Positions 60,113 through 64,000 of a stretch of 64,000 bases of DNA are shown here, one piece after another (position 1 is the stretch's first letter; the number at the start of each line of letters is the position of its first letter). Origin of the DNA: Methylobacterium terricola. GTDB taxonomy: Bacteria; Pseudomonadota; Alphaproteobacteria; Rhizobiales; Beijerinckiaceae. Location of the stretch: NCBI RefSeq assembly GCF_006151805.1, contig NZ_VDDA01000019.1, positions 36,156 to 100,155 of the forward strand, in the 5' to 3' direction. The notes below the pieces were generated by a model that did no database searches, was not told the DNA's origin, and saw nothing but the letters and a program-made list of their open reading frames with translations. The translations under genes were made by a program, and so were the position numbers.

Positions 60113-61501
60113 TCAGCGCAGCACCGCCTGCTTCACGTCGTAGGCGCGGAAATCGGCCCAGTGCCGGTCGAGGTCGGCGACGAACAGCCCCCGGGTGAGG
60201 CCCGAGACGAGGCGCGGCACGGCGGTGGTCATCGCGTTGATCGACGAGCCGGAGGGGCCGTGGCTCACCGTGGAGGCGATGCCGAACAGGTGGATGTCCC
60301 GGATCCACGGCGTCAGGCCGGGCTCGCGCTCGGTGAAGGCGTAATCGTCGCCGAGATACGGATAGGCGGCGAGGCGGTCGTCGCGCGCCTCGGGCGGCGG
60401 GGCGTAGCGGTCGCCCCAGGTGGCGATGTTGTGGGCAAACGCTAACAATTCGGGCCGCGCGGCGTAATCGACGGCGATGCCGGTGGCGGCGATGACGCGA
60501 TCGGCGGCGACCGCACCCTTCGGCGTGTCGAGGCGAACTGCGCCGTCCTCCATCCGCGCCGCGGTGACGGGGGAGCCGGGCCGGAAATGGAAGTTCGGAT
60601 GCCGGGCGCAGCGGTCCCAGGTCGGCTGCGGGAAGCCTTCGCGCAAGCCCATCACCGCGCTCATGAAGCGCCAGCGCCAGGCATCGTCGAGGTCGCCGAG
60701 ATGGCGCAGGAAGCCCGCGAAGGTGAGCCAGCGGTAGGGCTGCACCACCTGCGCCTCCGCGCGCCGGCACAGCAGATGGACCTCGGCGGCGCCGGCCTCG
60801 AGCGCCGTCGCGGCGTTGTCGAAGGCCGAGGCGCCGGCGCCGATCACCGCGACGCGCTTGCCCTCGAGCCCCGCGAAGTCGATCGCGTCGTCGGTGCGGG
60901 CGACACGGCCTGCCGGCAGGTCGGCCAGCACCTCGGGGATCGCCCAGCGCCCGGCTCCCTCCTGGCCGGTGGCGAGCACCACCTTGCGGGCGTGGCGCAC
61001 GCGGCCCCGGGCATCCGTCACGGCGATGAGCCCCTCCGCCGGCGCGATCCCGGTCACGGTGACGCCGTTCTCGACCGGCACGCCCGTCGCCACCCGCACG
61101 AAGGCCAGGTAGGCGGCCCAGTCCTCGCGAGGGATGAGATCGAGCGCCTCCCAGGCGTCCGCGCCGTAACGGGCCTCGTGCCAGGATTGATAGGTCAGCG
61201 CCGGCAGGCCGAGATCGGGCCCGGTGAAGTCCTTCGGGCTGCGCAGGGTGCGCATCCGGGCGTAGGTGAGCCAGGGGCCCTCCAGGCCCTCCGGCGCCCG
61301 GTCGAGCACCAGGACATTGGTCACCTGCGCCCGCATCAGCCCGAACGCGATGGCGAGGCCGGACTGGCCGGCCCCGACCACGATGACGTCGTGGGCCGGC
61401 TCGCCGTCCGGGCCTTTGCGCGGCGTGAGCCAGGGCGCGCGGGGATGCGCGGTGCGGGCGATCTCGTCGCGGATGCGGACGAGCAGGGCGTCGAGGGACA
61501 T
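60113..61501 (-). CDS. FAD-dependent oxidoreductase/flavin monooxygenase-like protein
   Basis: A 462-residue flavoprotein with an N-terminal extension (about 35 residues) before the FAD Rossmann motif VIVVGAGQSGLAIAFGLMRA and a second nucleotide-binding motif VAVIGAGASAFDNAATALEA. VVLATGQEGAG and AATGIAVDY are typical ATG motifs of class B flavin monooxygenases, but the full Baeyer-Villiger fingerprint FxGxxxHxxxWP is not visible. It may oxidise the imported substrate, but this is inference. It lies between the SDR and transporter genes in one strand series, 114 nt before the solute-binding-protein gene. Confidence 0.82.
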   Translation of the reverse strand: MSLDALLVRIRDEIARTAHPRAPWLTPRKGPDGEPAHDVIVVGAGQSGLAIAFGLMRAQVTNVLVLDRAPEGLEGPWLTYARMRTLRSPKDFTGPDLGLPALTYQSWHEARYGADAWEALDLIPREDWAAYLAFVRVATGVPVENGVTVTGIAPAEGLIAVTDARGRVRHARKVVLATGQEGAGRWAIPEVLADLPAGRVARTDDAIDFAGLEGKRVAVIGAGASAFDNAATALEAGAAEVHLLCRRAEAQVVQPYRWLTFAGFLRHLGDLDDAWRWRFMSAVMGLREGFPQPTWDRCARHPNFHFRPGSPVTAARMEDGAVRLDTPKGAVAADRVIAATGIAVDYAARPELLAFAHNIATWGDRYAPPPEARDDRLAAYPYLGDDYAFTEREPGLTPWIRDIHLFGIASTVSHGPSGSSINAMTTAVPRLVSGLTRGLFVADLDRHWADFRAYDVKQAVLR

Positions 61502-61510
61502 GCGGTTCCT

Positions 61511-62257
61511 TCAGGCCGAGAGCCAGCCGCCCTCGACCGGCAGGGCAGCGCCGGTGGTGAAGGAGGCGGCCGGGCTCGCGAGGTACAGGATGGCGCGGGC
61601 GACCTCCTCCGGCTGCCCGAGGCGCTTCATCGCGTGCCGCGCCTCCGAGGCGGCGCGGGCGGCATCGGGGTCGGCGGCGCGCCGGAAGCTGCGGGCGAGC
61701 AGCGGCGTCTCGATCGCGCCCGGCACCACGGCATTGACCCGGATGCCGTCAGCGGCGAAGTCGAGCGCCATGGTCCGGGTGAGGCTGAGCACCGCACCCT
61801 TGGCGGCGATGTAGGCGCTGTTGCCGCGCCCGCCGGCGAGCGCCAGCTGCGAGGCGACCGTGACGATCGCCCCGCCGCCCCGCGCCCGCATCAGGGGCAC
61901 CGCTTGCCCCGCCCACAGCCAGGTCCCGCCGACATGGGCGCGGAACACCGCATCCCAATCCTCCGGCGCGGTGGTCTCGACGGTGCCGCCGACGGAGAAG
62001 CCCGCCGCCGTCACCAGCACGTCGAGGCCGCCGAAGGCGTCGACGATCGCCGCCGTGTCGACCGCGACCGCGTCGGGATCGCCGACATCCGAGGCGCGGG
62101 CGAGGCCGCCGATCTCATGGGCCACGGCCTCGGCGGCCGTCCGGTCGCGGTCGATCACCGCCACCCGAGCGCCGGCCTCGGCGAACAGCCGCGCCGTCGC
62201 GGCGCCGATGCCGGAGCCGCCGCCGGTCACCACCGCGACCTTGCCGTCGAGCCTCAT
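61511..62257 (-). CDS. Short-chain dehydrogenase/reductase
   Basis: A 248-residue classical SDR: cofactor motif VAVVTGGGSGIGAATARLFA, structural VLVTAAGFS, catalytic S and Y-x-x-x-K in SQLALAGGRGNSAYIAAKGA, and VNAVVPGAIETPLLARSF. Acidic D-R-D after the second strand (AVIDRDRTAA) suggests NAD(H) preference. The start ATG overlaps the epimerase stop by 4 nt and the flavoprotein gene begins 9 nt downstream, so it belongs to one operon. Substrate unknown, presumably an alcohol or ketone in the same pathway. Confidence 0.9.
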   Translation of the reverse strand: MRLDGKVAVVTGGGSGIGAATARLFAEAGARVAVIDRDRTAAEAVAHEIGGLARASDVGDPDAVAVDTAAIVDAFGGLDVLVTAAGFSVGGTVETTAPEDWDAVFRAHVGGTWLWAGQAVPLMRARGGGAIVTVASQLALAGGRGNSAYIAAKGAVLSLTRTMALDFAADGIRVNAVVPGAIETPLLARSFRRAADPDAARAASEARHAMKRLGQPEEVARAILYLASPAASFTTGAALPVEGGWLSA

Positions 62258-63222
62258 GTCGCACTCTCCTTCAACCGGGATTGCCAAGCCAGGAACGCGT
62301 CCGCGGAGGCCGCGCAGCCATGGGCCGCCTCCCAGCCGAGCTCGTCGCGCAGCCGTGCGGTGGCGAGCGGCGGCCGGTCGCGCTCGCCGTGCAGCGCGAT
62401 CGTCGGGGTCTCTCCGGGTTCGGCGAGGCGGCAGACGGCGCCGGGCTTCCCCCGCGCCAGCCGCTCGCCCCAGGCGAGGACCGGCCAGACCGCCGGGCTC
62501 GACACGTTGTAGAGCCTGTGCTCCAGCCGCGGCGCCGCGATGAGCCGGGCCACGGCCTCGGCGGCGTCGGGGGCGTAGAGCCAGTCGCGCCGGCCGGGCC
62601 GCGGCAGCAGGGCCGGGGCCCCGGCCGCCAGGGCGGCCCAGATCTGCGCCTGCGGGCTCAGGGTGTCGCGCAAACCCGTGTCGCGCTCGAACGGACCGAA
62701 CACCGCGCTCAGGCGCACGCTGACCCCGTCGAGGCCCCAGGGGCCGCAGAGCCGCGCCAGCACCGCCTCCGAGGCGAACTTCGTGACGGCGTAGAGGCTC
62801 TCCGGCCGTGTCGCCAGATCCTCGGACAGGACAGCCGCATCCGCCGCGCCGTAGGCCGCCGCCGAGGATAGGTTCACCACCCGGCGCACCCCGGCCCGGC
62901 GGCAGGCGTCGAGGATCGGCACCATCGCCGTCAGGTTGACGGCGAGGATCGAACCCGGATCGGCCGCCTCGCGGGCGGCATCCGCCGTTACCGCGGCGGC
63001 GATCACCACGGCGTCGGTGCCGGGCCGGATCACGGATGCGAGGCAGGCCGGATCGGTGACGTCGCCGAGGACGAGGGAGCCCGGCGGGGCGGCCAGCGCC
63101 CGCAGGAGCGGCGGCGGGGGCGGCGCCCGGTCGAGGAGCCGCACGCTCCGGCCGCGATCGACGAGGGCGCGGGCGAGGTTCAGCCCGACGAAGCCGGCCC
63201 CGCCCAGGATCACGATGCTCAT
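62254..63222 (-). CDS. NAD-dependent epimerase/dehydratase family protein
   Basis: A 322-residue extended SDR: VILGGAGFVGLNLARALVDR for cofactor binding, VVNLSSAAAYGA and Y-x-x-x-K in ESLYAVTKFASEAVLARL, with the usual C-terminal substrate domain. It is the first gene of the eight-gene minus-strand series running to 53759. Extended SDRs act on sugar nucleotides but also on aldehydes or hydroxy acids; its place with transporter and flavoprotein genes suggests a catabolic role. ATG 63222 begins at the Rossmann strand. Confidence 0.87.
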   Translation of the reverse strand: MSIVILGGAGFVGLNLARALVDRGRSVRLLDRAPPPPPLLRALAAPPGSLVLGDVTDPACLASVIRPGTDAVVIAAAVTADAAREAADPGSILAVNLTAMVPILDACRRAGVRRVVNLSSAAAYGAADAAVLSEDLATRPESLYAVTKFASEAVLARLCGPWGLDGVSVRLSAVFGPFERDTGLRDTLSPQAQIWAALAAGAPALLPRPGRRDWLYAPDAAEAVARLIAAPRLEHRLYNVSSPAVWPVLAWGERLARGKPGAVCRLAEPGETPTIALHGERDRPPLATARLRDELGWEAAHGCAASADAFLAWQSRLKESAT

Positions 63223-63867
63223 GCGGACGGCCGCGGCCAGCCGGCCGGCGAGGGGGCGGGCGGTTCGTCGCGGATGGGGAATGCCGGCACGCGTGGCCCT
63301 TCGATGATGTCCTGTCCCGGCCATGCACGAAGCGGGCCGGCGCCCGGGCGAGGATCGGCCGCGGTCCCCGCCGCACAACTTCTGCGTTACTGACGACGAT
63401 GGGCTCCGGGCCGGCGGAGGGGGCCAAACCGGGAAACGAATCCTGCGGCCCGCACAGCATCACGGGCCGCCGCGACCGACCCGGCGCCGGGCTCGGCTCG
63501 CACCGGATTCCCGCGGGCCTGATCCGGAATCCGGCCGGGATCGGGGTGTCCCCTGCGACGGACGCGCACGTTTCGGGAAGAATCGGGGAGGGGCGCACCG
63601 TTCCGCCCGGGCAGCCGTCCGTCCGCACAGGGTCGGCCGCCCCGCCGTCCAGGTGTCATGAAACCATCATCCACCCGGGACAAAGGGGTTCTCCGGGCGG
63701 CCGGCGTGACACATGCGCGTCCCGGAGAGGTGCCGCGACTTCGCCGCCCCGGGCCGCTCCAGGCTGGTCACGAACGGTCGAAATCTCGTGTACGTTGTAG
63801 ACCGGGAGCGGAACGCGGCGTGGGTTCGCGCCGGCACGGCGCGCCTCGGAATGGGGGAGAGCGGGAC
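63223..63867. other. Divergent intergenic region
   Basis: About 640 nt between divergent genes without a supportable ORF; the open frames are GC-driven and Arg/Pro-rich. It should carry promoters for the catabolic operon to the left and the secretion gene to the right. No operator-like palindrome recognised. Confidence 0.35.
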
Positions 63868-64000
63868 ATGGTGCAGAACACGGCCGCACAGGCCGGCCCC
63901 GGTCAGGCCGAGCTGCCCGCCGCCCGGCCCGATTCCGGCCTCGGGGCGCTGGCCCTCGTCGCCTCCTTCCACCAGATCCCCTGCGAGCCCGCCCAGGTCC
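63868..64000 (+). CDS. Type I secretion system ABC transporter, N-terminal part
   Basis: The first 44 codons of a gene that leaves the window. The peptide DSGLGALALVASFHQIPCEP AQV-type segment (about residues 22-44) matches the C39-like domain at the N-terminus of HlyB/RtxB/LapB exporters, which secrete RTX adhesins or toxins. A GGGGGAGAGCGGG stretch upstream of ATG 63868 includes a plausible ribosome-binding site. The catalytic Cys of true C39 peptidases is not evident in this portion; domain completeness cannot be judged. Confidence 0.65.
   Translation, partial: MVQNTAAQAGPGQAELPAARPDSGLGALALVASFHQIPCEPAQV

Noticed and set aside
60587..62512. A 641-codon plus-strand open frame opposite the flavoprotein and SDR genes
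   Set aside because: Antisense shadow with Arg/Gly/His-rich low-complexity sequence and no domain motifs.
1..64000. CRISPR array or cas genes
   Set aside because: No regularly spaced repeats and no Cas motifs were seen in the window.

Overview
The window is GC-rich DNA from an alphaproteobacterium of the Methylobacterium type (Hyphomicrobiales). This placement is inferred from gene content: a DUF6894 protein, many HWE and PAS kinases, a small proline-rich protein, a complete phnGHIJKLMN set with PhnF, and a P460 cytochrome gene. No rRNA or other species marker is present.

Layout. (1) 1-7.5 kb looks like core genome: the start of a CcdA/DsbD-like gene, an OmpR-type response regulator with its histidine kinase, an ABC-F ATPase, an Ohr/OsmC peroxidase, a Tat-exported alpha/beta hydrolase overlapping a cytochrome P460 gene, and a second alpha/beta hydrolase. 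(2) 7.5-12.1 kb is an accessory patch of unrecognised genes, partly AT-rich, with little-coding gaps. (3) 12.4-13.1 kb holds three small stress or envelope genes (exported peptide, DUF1328, CsbD). (4) 13.2-28.5 kb is a dense, almost wholly minus-strand signalling region: two hybrid histidine kinases (one with a LOV blue-light domain), two HWE kinases each followed by a stand-alone receiver, two Crp/Fnr regulators and small proteins. (5) 28.9-33.6 kb has a coiled-coil membrane protein, an XRE regulator, and a mobile-element-like gene set with DUF3768 and a translationally coupled leader ORF, ending in an ISL3 transposase remnant.

(6) 33.7-42.1 kb is a defence island. A four-gene, translationally coupled operon encodes a type I methyltransferase (HsdM), a specificity subunit (HsdS) with an extra C-terminal domain, an AAA ATPase resembling Septu PtuA, and an HNH nuclease resembling PtuB. 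No HsdR is present. A broken Mrr gene and a tyrosine recombinase follow, and the recombinase abuts a tRNA-Glu gene, the likely integration site. I regard the HsdMS-ATPase-HNH operon as the most interesting system here: methylation-based self recognition apparently coupled to a Septu-like effector.

(7) 42.4-64 kb returns to core-like DNA: a TrmH/RlmB-family rRNA methyltransferase, a CYTH-CHAD protein, and a C-P lyase operon (phnG-H-I-J-acetyltransferase-K-L-M-N) with divergent phnF over a palindromic operator. Next comes a hydantoin/carbamoyl-amino-acid region with a gutted dihydropyrimidinase, a racemase, and an eight-gene minus-strand catabolic and transport operon (epimerase, SDR, flavoprotein, dipeptide-type ABC transporter, N-carbamoyl-D-amino-acid hydrolase). 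The start of a type I secretion ABC transporter closes the window.
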